Assembly: GCA_002254285.1 (NCBI GenBank)
Contig: NIUZ01000057.1
Location: forward strand, 1-9,078
Direction: 5' to 3'
Origin: Bacteroidetes bacterium 4572_112
GTDB lineage: Bacteria; Bacteroidota; Bacteroidia; Bacteroidales; UBA1556
DNA length: 9,078 nt
In this document: positions 1 through 6,349 of the stretch, piece after piece
How the letters are laid out: every line of letters starts with the position of its first letter
Position numbering within the stretch: position 1 is the first letter of the stretch
The notes under the pieces: generated by a model
The model's database searches: none
What the model was told of the DNA's origin: nothing
Seen by the model: the letters and a program-made list of their open reading frames with translations, nothing else
Program-made: the position numbers and the translations under genes

Positions 1-2729
1 ATAGCCCAGTTAGATAAATAGCCGCCTTTCATATGAATGCATTTGCTATTGTTATTCCCCAAGTCGTCAACTATTGCTGCTGAAGCATGACTATTATTAA
101 TTAGTTGAAAATGATAATTTGTGTCCTCAAAATCTTCATATAATGGAAACTTTGTAATCTCAAGGGTATTAAATATATCGATATTGAGTGTGTCGTTTAT
201 TCTAATTTGATCATTACTTAAATCTGTATATACTTTAATAGTATTCTCACCCCATGGTGATAGATCGGCATTTGTACTAAACTCAAAAGTGTCTATCTCC
301 ATTGAATTAAGCGATGCTATGGTTTCTGTAACTACTGTATTATTATTTATGCTATATCTTATTGGAATGTTTGTTTGAGTTGCAGTGCCAGTGTTTTTAA
401 CGATAATAGCAAAGGATTCGCTACTAGTTAAACTGCAAGATTCGCCTTTTGGCCCTATATATTCAATTATTCTTATATCATTTGCATATGGATTGTATTC
501 ATCAGCTCCAATATCTGGTGTAGATGCATTCCTTACATCATTGTCAATATCATTTTGAATGTATGCAATAGGAGTTCCGGCATTGTTCATAGAATAACTA
601 TTTGCATGTAGATTAGTTGGAGTATAGAATAATGGATCTACAGAAATGGAATGATCATCTCCATATGAATCATTACTATAATCAGTTAAATTATAGTGGG
701 TATGGTAGTTAAAGTATATAATAACACTGTCTCCAGAATAAAAGTTATTATAATCTGAATGTAGAGCTGTGTCACTCATACTACTGTATAATGCATAACC
801 ATTTTCGCAATAAAGGTTATTATTATACATCTTAATATTTGAGCAGCCATAATTAAAACTAATCGATTTTGATTCCGTATTACCATCATCTATTCTTATG
901 GTATTATTATAAAAATGAACGCTTCGTGTATCGGTGCTTTCAATACCTGTTGATTCACCAGTTAGTTGAATCATATTATTAGATATAAACACACTATCAT
1001 TAGTTTGAAAGCTTTCATTTAAATCATGCATATAAATACCTATTCCTTTAACGGAGTAATTAATAATATTCTTATTTATTTCTACTTTATTATCACAGTC
1101 ATTAATAATCATAGCACTATTATCATCTACTATTAATCCATCATGCTTTATTGTATTTCCTTCTATCTTGATGTTACTGTTTTTAATAACAACTATAGCT
1201 GATAGTATTGAATTTGAAATGTTATTATTAGTAATAATGCTGTTTATTGATTTCTCATCATCAGTTCCAAATAGAGCAATTCCTAGAAAGCAGTTATTGA
1301 TTTCATTATTATCAATTATTGTATTATTTATTATAGATCCATCGGAATCAAAGCCGAATCTACCAGAAGCTGTAATCCCAAAATTTATTGTAGGTATTGC
1401 TAATCCATCAATAACACAATTTATTATGGATGTGTTATGAGAACCATGTCCAATGTGGATTCCAGAAAAACTTAAAGGTGTAACTTGCTTAATCGTAATG
1501 TTTTCTATTGAAACGTATTGTGTGTTATTAAGTTCAATAATGCAAATACTATCGGCTTCAAAATTAGAGTATAGTAATACCGTATTATGTCCTAATCCTT
1601 TAATTGTTAATGTATTTATGCTACTTAATCCACTTATGTTCTCTATAACATATGTGGCGTCAAATTCAATTTCATCCAATAGTAATGTTGTTGGACCATA
1701 TACTCCACATTTTTTTAAGGTGTCAATAGCATCTGTAAGGGTATTAAAGTCTTTGCCATTACCAACAGTATATGTACCATTTAATTTATTACAGGCAACT
1801 GCATTTTTATAAATGGTGTCGTTATATGCATTGCTATCGTTGGCTAATTCTACTGTGCCTATTAAGTTGTATTGACCAATATTACTAAAATTAGCTGTTT
1901 GAGTAAAAGTGAAAATAGTAGTGTCACCAGCATTAATGGTTGAAGAAAATAATTCGGAAATATAGTTAGAGCCATTGTCAATGCTATATTTTACATTGAA
2001 ATTGCTTTGCGCTGCCGTGCCATTATTATTTAGTAATACACTTATTGTTGTATTAGGGTCAGCATTTATTGAGTTGCTTAAGTCAGGTTCAACAAAATCT
2101 AATATTCCCATATCTGTTTGAGTGGGATGAAAAAGTGTGATTTTAATATTAGGTCTAATATCTTTCTGCGATCCATTGGATAAGTTGCAGCCAATATTAC
2201 CTTCTTGATGTTCATGCAAAACGAAGTAATCGGGAGGCGCAATAGTAGTTGCTCTTACACTTGAGTTTTGATATTGTGTATAATTGTCAAAGCAAATTTG
2301 GATTAATAGATTACTTACTCCATCCCAATAAAAGGGGGCGTCTAATTCAATGGAATTCCATCCTATATATTTAATAGCATATGTATTATCATACACCGTT
2401 GACCAATTTGTAGTAATAAAACTATTTAATGTATTCAAACTTGAATTTTGCATCTGAACTTTGAACCCATTCATATCAATAGTGTCCACAGATATTGCAT
2501 CAAAATCTAATTGTGTAATAAATCCGCTAGACAGGCCTGCTGCTTGTAATTCTGTGGCTGTAAATAATATGAGCGTTTTTGAATCGTCATCATTGGTATA
2601 AAATGGATAATCGCATGTATCTACTCCTGTGCCAATAGTTCCTTGTTGTATTTGAGAGTATGTATTAATAGAATTTATTAAAAATATGCATAGGATTATA
2701 AAACGGTAAATCGTAAGATGTGACTTCAT
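1..2729 (-). CDS. Large secreted beta-helix surface protein, probable T9SS cargo (3' end outside window)
   Basis: An uninterrupted reading frame of 909 codons runs from ATG at 2729 off the left edge. Residues 1 to about 24 are a signal peptide with a Tyr-Ser-Gln cleavage region. Residues about 30-200 resemble the N-terminal domain seen in many Bacteroidota exoproteins (LFTATELQAAGL, then a FYWDGVSNLLIQICFDN segment). Residues about 203-315 look like a CARDB domain. From about 321 (TYTVGNGKDFNTLTDAIDTL) to the DIGADEY motif at about 737-743 lies an Asn-rich right-handed parallel beta-helix with at least seven rungs of the type INNNxI. A second CARDB-like domain follows (about 750-855), then FPLYEDFED opening a lectin- or MAM-like domain. 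Family knowledge predicts a C-terminal T9SS sorting domain beyond the edge; it is not visible here. Substrate and role are unknown: adhesion or polysaccharide binding are possible, and I see no catalytic motif. Confidence 0.88.
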   Translation of the reverse strand, partial: MKSHLTIYRFIILCIFLINSINTYSQIQQGTIGTGVDTCDYPFYTNDDDSKTLILFTATELQAAGLSSGFITQLDFDAISVDTIDMNGFKVQMQNSSLNTLNSFITTNWSTVYDNTYAIKYIGWNSIELDAPFYWDGVSNLLIQICFDNYTQYQNSSVRATTIAPPDYFVLHEHQEGNIGCNLSNGSQKDIRPNIKITLFHPTQTDMGILDFVEPDLSNSINADPNTTISVLLNNNGTAAQSNFNVKYSIDNGSNYISELFSSTINAGDTTIFTFTQTANFSNIGQYNLIGTVELANDSNAYNDTIYKNAVACNKLNGTYTVGNGKDFNTLTDAIDTLKKCGVYGPTTLLLDEIEFDATYVIENISGLSSINTLTIKGLGHNTVLLYSNFEADSICIIELNNTQYVSIENITIKQVTPLSFSGIHIGHGSHNTSIINCVIDGLAIPTINFGITASGRFGFDSDGSIINNTIIDNNEINNCFLGIALFGTDDEKSINSIITNNNISNSILSAIVVIKNSNIKIEGNTIKHDGLIVDDNSAMIINDCDNKVEINKNIINYSVKGIGIYMHDLNESFQTNDSVFISNNMIQLTGESTGIESTDTRSVHFYNNTIRIDDGNTESKSISFNYGCSNIKMYNNNLYCENGYALYSSMSDTALHSDYNNFYSGDSVIIYFNYHTHYNLTDYSNDSYGDDHSISVDPLFYTPTNLHANSYSMNNAGTPIAYIQNDIDNDVRNASTPDIGADEYNPYANDIRIIEYIGPKGESCSLTSSESFAIIVKNTGTATQTNIPIRYSINNNTVVTETIASLNSMEIDTFEFSTNADLSPWGENTIKVYTDLSNDQIRINDTLNIDIFNTLEITKFPLYEDFEDTNYHFQLINNSHASAAIVDDLGNNNSKCIHMKGGYLSNWA

Positions 2730-2792
2730 ATTAAATAGGTGTTAATTAGTGTATTAAACTGTTGTGATAATGTATCAGTTTGTTTCGCATGT

Positions 2793-2824
2793 CAAAAATA
2801 CGACATTTAGAAATATGAAACTAA
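2793..2824 (-). promoter_or_regulatory. Promoter of the large beta-helix gene
   Basis: On the minus strand a -7 box TATTTTTG (2793-2800) matches the Bacteroidota consensus TAnnTTTG. Exactly 20 bases upstream is TTAG (2821-2824), one mismatch from the -33 consensus TTTG. Transcription would start near 2786, giving a leader of about 57 bases before the ATG at 2729. The leader can form a weak bulged hairpin (2756-2781). Confidence 0.5.
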
Positions 2825-2912
2825 TAATTGGCCTATTATTATTACATAATTTTGGATTTTATTGTCACTAATATCCTAATTATAGCATATTTGAATAGAA
2901 ATAGGAGGGAAT

Positions 2913-2947
2913 AAAAAAATCCTTACTTCAATTAAGAAGTAAGGATT
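2913..2947 (-). terminator. Intrinsic terminator of tRNA-His
   Basis: Positions 2918-2929 and 2936-2947 form a perfect 12-bp inverted repeat with a six-base loop. On the minus strand the stem is followed directly by a run of Ts (As at 2913-2919 on the plus strand). It starts about 11 bases after the tRNA 3' end, so it terminates the tRNA transcript and insulates the downstream secreted-protein gene. Confidence 0.88.
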
Positions 2948-2957
2948 AATAATTATG

Positions 2958-3032
2958 GGTGGAAGATGGGTCTCGAACCCACGACTTCCGGCACCACAAA
3001 CCAGCGCTCTAACCAACTGAGCTACATCCACC
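2958..3032 (-). tRNA. tRNA-His (GTG anticodon)
   Basis: Read on the minus strand, a complete cloverleaf folds. The acceptor stem is GTGGATG with CTTCCAC, the D stem GCTC/GAGC with loop AGTTGGTTA, the anticodon stem CTGGT/GCCGG, and the T arm GTGGG-TTCGAGA-CCCAT. The loop TTGTGGT places anticodon GTG at 2995-2997, which reads His codons. Identity is supported by a G at position -1 (3032) facing discriminator C73 (2958), the hallmark of tRNA-His. The acceptor stem carries one U6-U67 mismatch. The 3' CCA is not fully encoded (the sequence continues C-A-T), so it would be added after transcription. The gene stands alone between its own promoter and terminator. Confidence 0.96.
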
Positions 3033-3044
3033 ATAATGAGAATG

Positions 3045-3052
3045 CAAATATA
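3045..3052 (-). promoter_or_regulatory. Promoter -7 box for tRNA-His
   Basis: TATATTTG on the minus strand matches TAnnTTTG and ends 12 bases before the G(-1) of the tRNA, the distance expected for a short tRNA leader. A TTG upstream (around 3079-3082) lies about 26 bases away, longer than the usual 19-21, so the -33 element is uncertain. Confidence 0.45.
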
Positions 3053-3254
3053 AAAATATTTTTTAATCAGAATAGAGTCAATTTTAAAAATATTGAAAAA
3101 ATATTATCATATATAAATACTTGTTATTCAGGTTGTAATAGAGCATAATTTGTAATAATGTATACTTATGTTTGTATTTTATCTCCAATTTAGCTCTTAA
3201 AATGATAAATGGAGCTTGCTTTTATTACAAAATCTGCAATATTATCATGGTAAT

Positions 3255-4013
3255 TTATATATTCTTATGAATTAATCCTGCACTTGCTTGGGCCGTTGGC
3301 ATAATAAGCATATCGTTAATGTTTACATGCTTTGGCAAATTAGCACAATAATATGCTGCATCAGCAATATCCTCAGGGTGTAATGGCTCAAATCCATTAT
3401 AAATGGAGTCTGCTTTTGCATCGTCACCTTTAAATCTTACGTTAGAAAATTCAGTTTCTACAGCGCCTGGTGCTATCTGAGTTACCTTAATTCCAAACTC
3501 TACCATATCAATTCGCATAGCCTTGCTTAAAGAATCTACAGCATGCTTTGTAGAGCAGTACACATTACCAAAAGGGTAGGTCTCTTTGCCTGCCACCGAG
3601 CCTATATTTATTATATGACCCGATTTCCTTGCTGTCATAAGTGGTGATATAGCTCTTGTAATATATAATAAGCCCTTTATGTTTGTGTCAATCATTCGCT
3701 CCCAATCATCAATCTCTCCATCTTGAATTTTATTCAAGCCCACAGCCAAACCAGCATTATTTATTAATACATCAATATCTTTCCATGAGTTATCCAATGA
3801 TTCAATTGCTTGATTTACTCCTTCTTTGCTTCTAATATCAAAGCTTAAAGTATGAACGATAGTATCTTTATTAGATTCAAGCTCTTTTTTTAATTCCAAA
3901 AGTCTTTCTTGGCGGCGGCCAGTAATTATTAGTTTGTTTCCATCTTTTGCAAAAATACGTGCACAAGCTTTGCCAATTCCTGATGTTGCTCCTGTAATAA
4001 ATATGGTTTTCAT
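3255..4013 (-). CDS. ydfG: NADP-dependent short-chain dehydrogenase, YdfG-like
   Basis: The 252-residue protein has the length and motifs of a classical SDR. The Rossmann glycine motif TGATSGIG is at 7-14, Arg residues at 33-34 (in GRRQER) favour NADP, NNAG is at 85-88, and the catalytic set is Asn111, Ser139, Tyr152 and Lys156 (YCSTK). The stretch TEFSNVRFKGDDAKA (187-201), the DDWERMIDTN segment and the HVNIN near the C-terminus closely match what I recall of E. coli YdfG. YdfG oxidises L-allo-threonine, serine and 3-hydroxy acids and reduces malonic semialdehyde, in the cytoplasm. The match is good enough for the family, but the substrate is inferred. The gene is transcribed alone, with a -7 box about 45 bases upstream and no obvious partner gene. 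Confidence 0.9.
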   Translation of the reverse strand: MKTIFITGATSGIGKACARIFAKDGNKLIITGRRQERLLELKKELESNKDTIVHTLSFDIRSKEGVNQAIESLDNSWKDIDVLINNAGLAVGLNKIQDGEIDDWERMIDTNIKGLLYITRAISPLMTARKSGHIINIGSVAGKETYPFGNVYCSTKHAVDSLSKAMRIDMVEFGIKVTQIAPGAVETEFSNVRFKGDDAKADSIYNGFEPLHPEDIADAAYYCANLPKHVNINDMLIMPTAQASAGLIHKNI

Positions 4014-4057
4014 TATTATATGATTTAGTTTCTTTATAATTTCTTATTTATGAGGTG

Positions 4058-4065
4058 CAAATTTA
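4058..4065 (-). promoter_or_regulatory. Promoter -7 box for the ydfG-like gene
   Basis: TAAATTTG on the minus strand fits TAnnTTTG. It would start transcription near 4051 and give a leader of about 38 bases. No convincing TTTG lies 19-21 bases upstream, so only half of the promoter is recognisable. Confidence 0.4.
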
Positions 4066-4180
4066 TGAAAAATCACTATCAATAGTTAGCATAAAAGACT
4101 AAATTAATAATCAGAAGAAATTGTTATGCAACAAATTTTAGTTTTGAATTGTCTTTAACGTATTATGAGGTATTTTTTAC

Positions 4181-4188
4181 TATTTTTG
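4181..4188 (+). promoter_or_regulatory. Promoter -7 box for the small T9SS cargo gene
   Basis: TATTTTTG fits TAnnTTTG and lies 60 bases before the ATG at 4249, giving a leader of about 54 bases. The expected -33 position (about 4157-4160) reads AACG, a poor match, so the assignment rests on the -7 box and location. It is divergent from the ydfG-like promoter, with about 115 bases between the two boxes. Confidence 0.35.
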
Positions 4189-4248
4189 GTAATTATAACT
4201 TTAAAAAATCATAGTCACAGGATTTTTTTACTAAAAAAACAATAAATC

Positions 4249-5052
4249 ATGAAAAATATTATATTCTTATCAATGATTTTTGCAATCATATCCAATAATC
4301 TTTTTGCGCAAAGTATTTCTACAAATGCTCAGGTTTATAGCTTTGAGATAAACGATGTTTTTCATTATAAAGAAGATATGTCTTCGCCTAATAGTGGATA
4401 TTTAATGGAGACTATTATAGAAATTGACGATAAATACTACTCAACAAATCATGATACTGTTTATTATGTCAGAAGTGTTGTTAAAAGAAGTGAGGGGAGT
4501 GAGTGGCCTATTACATACGAATATTATAAAGATACAATATCGTATACAGATCTAGATTCACTAGTATATGATGGTATTATCGATTCTGTTTATTATGATT
4601 CTGTTAATTATAATAAACATAAGCTTTGTCGCACAGCATCAAGTTATTATAATATTTATGGTGACTCAATTGGTAAAGTGTTTGACCTTATATATTATGA
4701 TGCTAGCACCATGACCGAGGATGTTCGCTATTTGGTTTATTATAATAAAAGTGGTGAATCATGGGGAACTATGCTCTCTATATCCATTATTGATATTGAG
4801 CCTGTGGACTATGAAATTAGTGTTTATCCAATTCCAGCTAATGATATATTGAATATAAGCTTTGGCAATATTGACTCTAAACTTGAAAATATTAGCATTT
4901 TATCGAGCATAGGAGTATTGTTACAGAATATGCCTATTACTAATTCAAAAAATATGTATAGCATTGATATTAGCAATTTAAACCCTGGTATATACTTTAT
5001 TCAATTCAAAATAGGGGATGATTTAATAAATAGGAAATTTATTAAAAACTAG
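4249..5052 (+). CDS. Small secreted protein of unknown function with C-terminal T9SS sorting domain
   Basis: A 267-residue protein. Residues 1-21 are a signal peptide ending in LFAQ, typical of Bacteroidota. Residues about 22-185 are a Tyr/Asp/Ser-rich domain that I do not recognise, with many YY pairs and a short DSVYY/DSVNY duplication at 112-121. Residues about 187-267 form a type A sorting domain: SVYPIPANDILNISF, then ISILSSIGVLLQ, then SNLNPGIYFIQFK and a basic C-terminal end (NRKFIKN). By family knowledge this domain directs export through the T9SS across the outer membrane and is usually removed on surface attachment or release. The gene is monocistronic, divergent from the ydfG-like gene, and no enzyme motif is visible. 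The start is secure because the signal peptide begins at this ATG. Confidence 0.88.
   Translation: MKNIIFLSMIFAIISNNLFAQSISTNAQVYSFEINDVFHYKEDMSSPNSGYLMETIIEIDDKYYSTNHDTVYYVRSVVKRSEGSEWPITYEYYKDTISYTDLDSLVYDGIIDSVYYDSVNYNKHKLCRTASSYYNIYGDSIGKVFDLIYYDASTMTEDVRYLVYYNKSGESWGTMLSISIIDIEPVDYEISVYPIPANDILNISFGNIDSKLENISILSSIGVLLQNMPITNSKNMYSIDISNLNPGIYFIQFKIGDDLINRKFIKN
4582..4611 (+). repeat. Two tandem 15-base repeats inside the T9SS cargo gene
   Basis: GATTCTGTTTATTAT (4582-4596) is followed directly by GATTCTGTTAATTAT (4597-4611), one mismatch apart and in frame, encoding DSVYY then DSVNY. A looser relative (DSLVY) precedes it at residues 103-107. This suggests recent in-frame duplication in a beta-rich secreted domain. 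Confidence 0.7.
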
Positions 5053-5120
5053 CTCAGTTCATGTCTTTTAATAGTATGATTGTTTATTTTATAAATAAAT
5101 AATATTTGCCCAAAATATCC

Positions 5121-5153
5121 GTTTTACCCATTATCAAAAAAGCTGTATCTTTG
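5121..5153 (+). promoter_or_regulatory. Promoter of the bactofilin-atpZ-atpI-like unit
   Basis: TATCTTTG (5146-5153) is an excellent match to TAnnTTTG. A 20-base spacer separates it from GTTTT (5121-5125), a near match to the -33 TTTG. Transcription would begin near 5160, leaving an AT-rich leader of about 73 bases without a Shine-Dalgarno sequence. This is the best-formed promoter in the window. Confidence 0.58.
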
Positions 5154-5232
5154 TTGGTTCAAATTTTTAAATAAAGAATACATATTTGCTTAATTTATAA
5201 AGCATATTATATAGAATTAAAGAATATAAATT

Positions 5233-5637
5233 ATGGGTAGAAATTCAAATAATGCAGTAGCAACAGAATTCAACAGAATAGTTGCAGGCACAAGCATACA
5301 CGGCGAAATAGAGACAAAAGGCGATATACGTATTGATGGTACTGTAGTAGGTACTTTAAATATTCACGGTAAGTTGGTGCTTGGAAATAGCGGTAAGATA
5401 GAAGGCGAGATAAAGTGTAAGAATGCGGAGGTAATGGGTACTATTGAAGGCGAAATTAATGTTTCGGAGCTATTATCTCTTAAAGAAAGCTCATCGATGA
5501 AGGGTGATATTATCACTAATAAAATTTCCATAGAGCCAGGAGCTAAAATTAGTGGTACTATTAATATGGATAAGTCTCAGAATGAAACTACTAAGATAGG
5601 CCCTACAAATGTCCAAGAAAAACAAACAGTTAAATAG
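5233..5637 (+). CDS. Bactofilin (polymer-forming cytoskeletal protein)
   Basis: The 134 residues carry a bactofilin core (DUF583 type) at about 14-112. It is a run of short beta strands with Gly turns spaced like beta-helix rungs: GTSIHGEIETKGDIRIDGTV, then GKIEGEIKCKNAEV, GTIEGEINVSELLSL, MKGDIITNKISI and GAKISGTI. Flanking tails are short and polar, as in the family. Bactofilins assemble nucleotide-free filaments on the cytoplasmic face of the membrane and organise cell shape, wall synthesis or polar complexes. The N-terminal tail is not strongly hydrophobic. It is the first gene of a unit with atpZ and an atpI-like gene, and its last 29 bases overlap atpZ in another frame. A specific role in this organism cannot be read from sequence. 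Confidence 0.93.
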   Translation: MGRNSNNAVATEFNRIVAGTSIHGEIETKGDIRIDGTVVGTLNIHGKLVLGNSGKIEGEIKCKNAEVMGTIEGEINVSELLSLKESSSMKGDIITNKISIEPGAKISGTINMDKSQNETTKIGPTNVQEKQTVK

Positions 5638-5866
5638 TTACGTAAAATATTCTAGTATTGCATTTCAAATGGGGCTTACAGTATTTGTAGGCGCTTTTGG
5701 GGGTGTAAAACTCGATGAATATTTGCAATGGGGTTTCCCAATATTTACTATTACATTTAGTATTCTTGCTGTAGCTTTGGCAATGTATTCTTCCATTAAG
5801 GATTTCATAAAAATGGGAGATAAGCCTAATTATAATGACAAAAATAATAAGTCTGATAATAATTGA
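5609..5866 (+). CDS. atpZ: AtpZ-like F-ATPase accessory membrane protein
   Basis: An 85-residue protein with two membrane segments, about 15-33 and 43-62, joined by a short loop carrying GAFGGVKLDEYL (28-39), the conserved signature of the AtpZ/AtpI family. The N-terminus is basic (MSKKNK) and the C-terminus is an Asn/Asp/Lys-rich polar tail. In other bacteria AtpZ is encoded just before the F-ATPase genes and is proposed to act with AtpI in divalent cation supply or rotor assembly. The ATG at 5609 lies inside the bactofilin gene (29-base overlap, different frame), which suggests translational coupling. It is the natural start because it leaves the basic N-terminus and first helix at normal length. 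No F-ATPase structural gene follows in this window. Confidence 0.85.
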   Translation: MSKKNKQLNSYVKYSSIAFQMGLTVFVGAFGGVKLDEYLQWGFPIFTITFSILAVALAMYSSIKDFIKMGDKPNYNDKNNKSDNN

Positions 5867-5890
5867 TATTCTAAAAAACAACTACACATA

Positions 5891-6277
5891 ATGCAATCTC
5901 AAAAATCATTTATTATACAATTATTGGCTCTTAGCTTTTTTATGGAAATAATAGCGCTAGGGTGGATGTATGCTATGCCTCCAGCATGGGTAAGTCCTAC
6001 ATTATGGATTATGCCTTTATTTTTTATGTTGATAACCTTTTTTATTCATAAAAGTTTCCTAGGAGCTTTAAATAAAAATGCTCGTCAGTTTGCTACTCGT
6101 TATATGCTTATTACTACAATTAAGCTACTATCGTTTCTTGTAATACTATTTACTTATGCAGTTGTATTTAGAGATGATGCTATTCCATTTTTGATAGGAT
6201 TTTTTGCTACTTATCTTGTGTACTCAGGATTTGAAGCAGTTGCTGTTATTAAGCTTAATAAGAGTTATAGTAATTAA
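5891..6277 (+). CDS. Four-helix membrane protein, AtpI-like
   Basis: A 128-residue protein with four predicted membrane helices: about 6-27, 35-53, 71-93 and 97-120. Loops are short, with basic residues after helix 2 (HKSFLGALNKNARQ) and a basic end. Its size, helix count and the pattern of a Thr-rich third helix containing a Lys (TTIKLL, Lys78) followed by a hydrophobic fourth helix resemble AtpI (UncI), the c-ring assembly factor, but sequence identity is low by eye. It starts 24 bases after atpZ ends and is clearly cotranscribed. In Bacteroidota a small membrane protein of this kind sits between atpZ and atpB, as I recall. The gene is followed directly by hairpins and a strong terminator. 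Membrane protein is certain, AtpI-like is inferred. Confidence 0.72.
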   Translation: MQSQKSFIIQLLALSFFMEIIALGWMYAMPPAWVSPTLWIMPLFFMLITFFIHKSFLGALNKNARQFATRYMLITTIKLLSFLVILFTYAVVFRDDAIPFLIGFFATYLVYSGFEAVAVIKLNKSYSN

Positions 6278-6290
6278 TAGAATTACTATA
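6266..6290. repeat. Inverted repeat over the stop codon of the atpI-like gene
   Basis: A perfect 10-bp inverted repeat (6266-6275 and 6281-6290) with a five-base loop AATAG straddles the TAA stop at 6275-6277. It is AT-rich and lies only four bases before the terminator hairpin. It could form a 3'-end stabilising hairpin or be chance in an AT-rich sequence. Confidence 0.5.
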
Positions 6291-6294
6291 GCAT

Positions 6295-6332
6295 AAAAAA
6301 AGCTATTGAATTTGTATTCAATAGCTTTTTTT
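6295..6332. terminator. Bidirectional intrinsic terminator between the atpI-like gene and lolA
   Basis: Seven As (6295-6301) and GCTATTGAA (6302-6310) pair perfectly with TTCAATAGC (6317-6325) and seven Ts (6326-6332). The loop closes to a TTGT tetraloop (6312-6315). Because A- and T-runs flank the GC-containing core on both sides, the hairpin ends transcripts from either direction. It lies between the converging bactofilin unit and ftsK-lolA, so it isolates both. Confidence 0.93.
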
Positions 6333-6349
6333 GGTTTTATAGGTTTCGA

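Noticed and set aside
1168..1812. Two plus-strand open frames (1168-1440 and 1453-1812)
   Set aside because: Both lie opposite the coherent beta-helix coding frame, which has domain-level similarity along its whole length. They have no recognisable content.
2756..2781. Bulged hairpin in the leader of the large beta-helix gene
   Set aside because: It has only 5 plus 4 pairs with a five-base bulge in an AT-rich leader; I could not support a riboswitch or regulatory element.
2966..3148. Plus-strand 60-codon frame beginning MGLEPTTSGTTNQ
   Set aside because: It is the antisense of the tRNA-His gene. This kind of peptide is a well-known false translation opposite tRNAs, and the rest is AT-rich intergenic DNA.
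3183..3214. Imperfect hairpin (CTCCA-A-TTTA with TAAATGGAG) downstream of the ydfG-like gene
   Set aside because: It has a bulge, a 13-base loop and no T-run on either strand, so it is not a convincing terminator.
4121..4134. Dyad TTGTT-ATGC-AACAA between the divergent ydfG-like and T9SS cargo genes
   Set aside because: It is a single five-base dyad with no second copy and no local regulator gene; chance is likely in AT-rich DNA.
5083..5100. A/T-only inverted repeat TTTATTT-TAT-AAATAAA after the T9SS cargo gene
   Set aside because: It has no GC pairs and no following T-run, so it is too weak to call a terminator.
5630..5881. Minus-strand open frame opposite atpZ
   Set aside because: It covers exactly the AtpZ coding region, which has a conserved family motif. 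The antisense peptide resembles no family.
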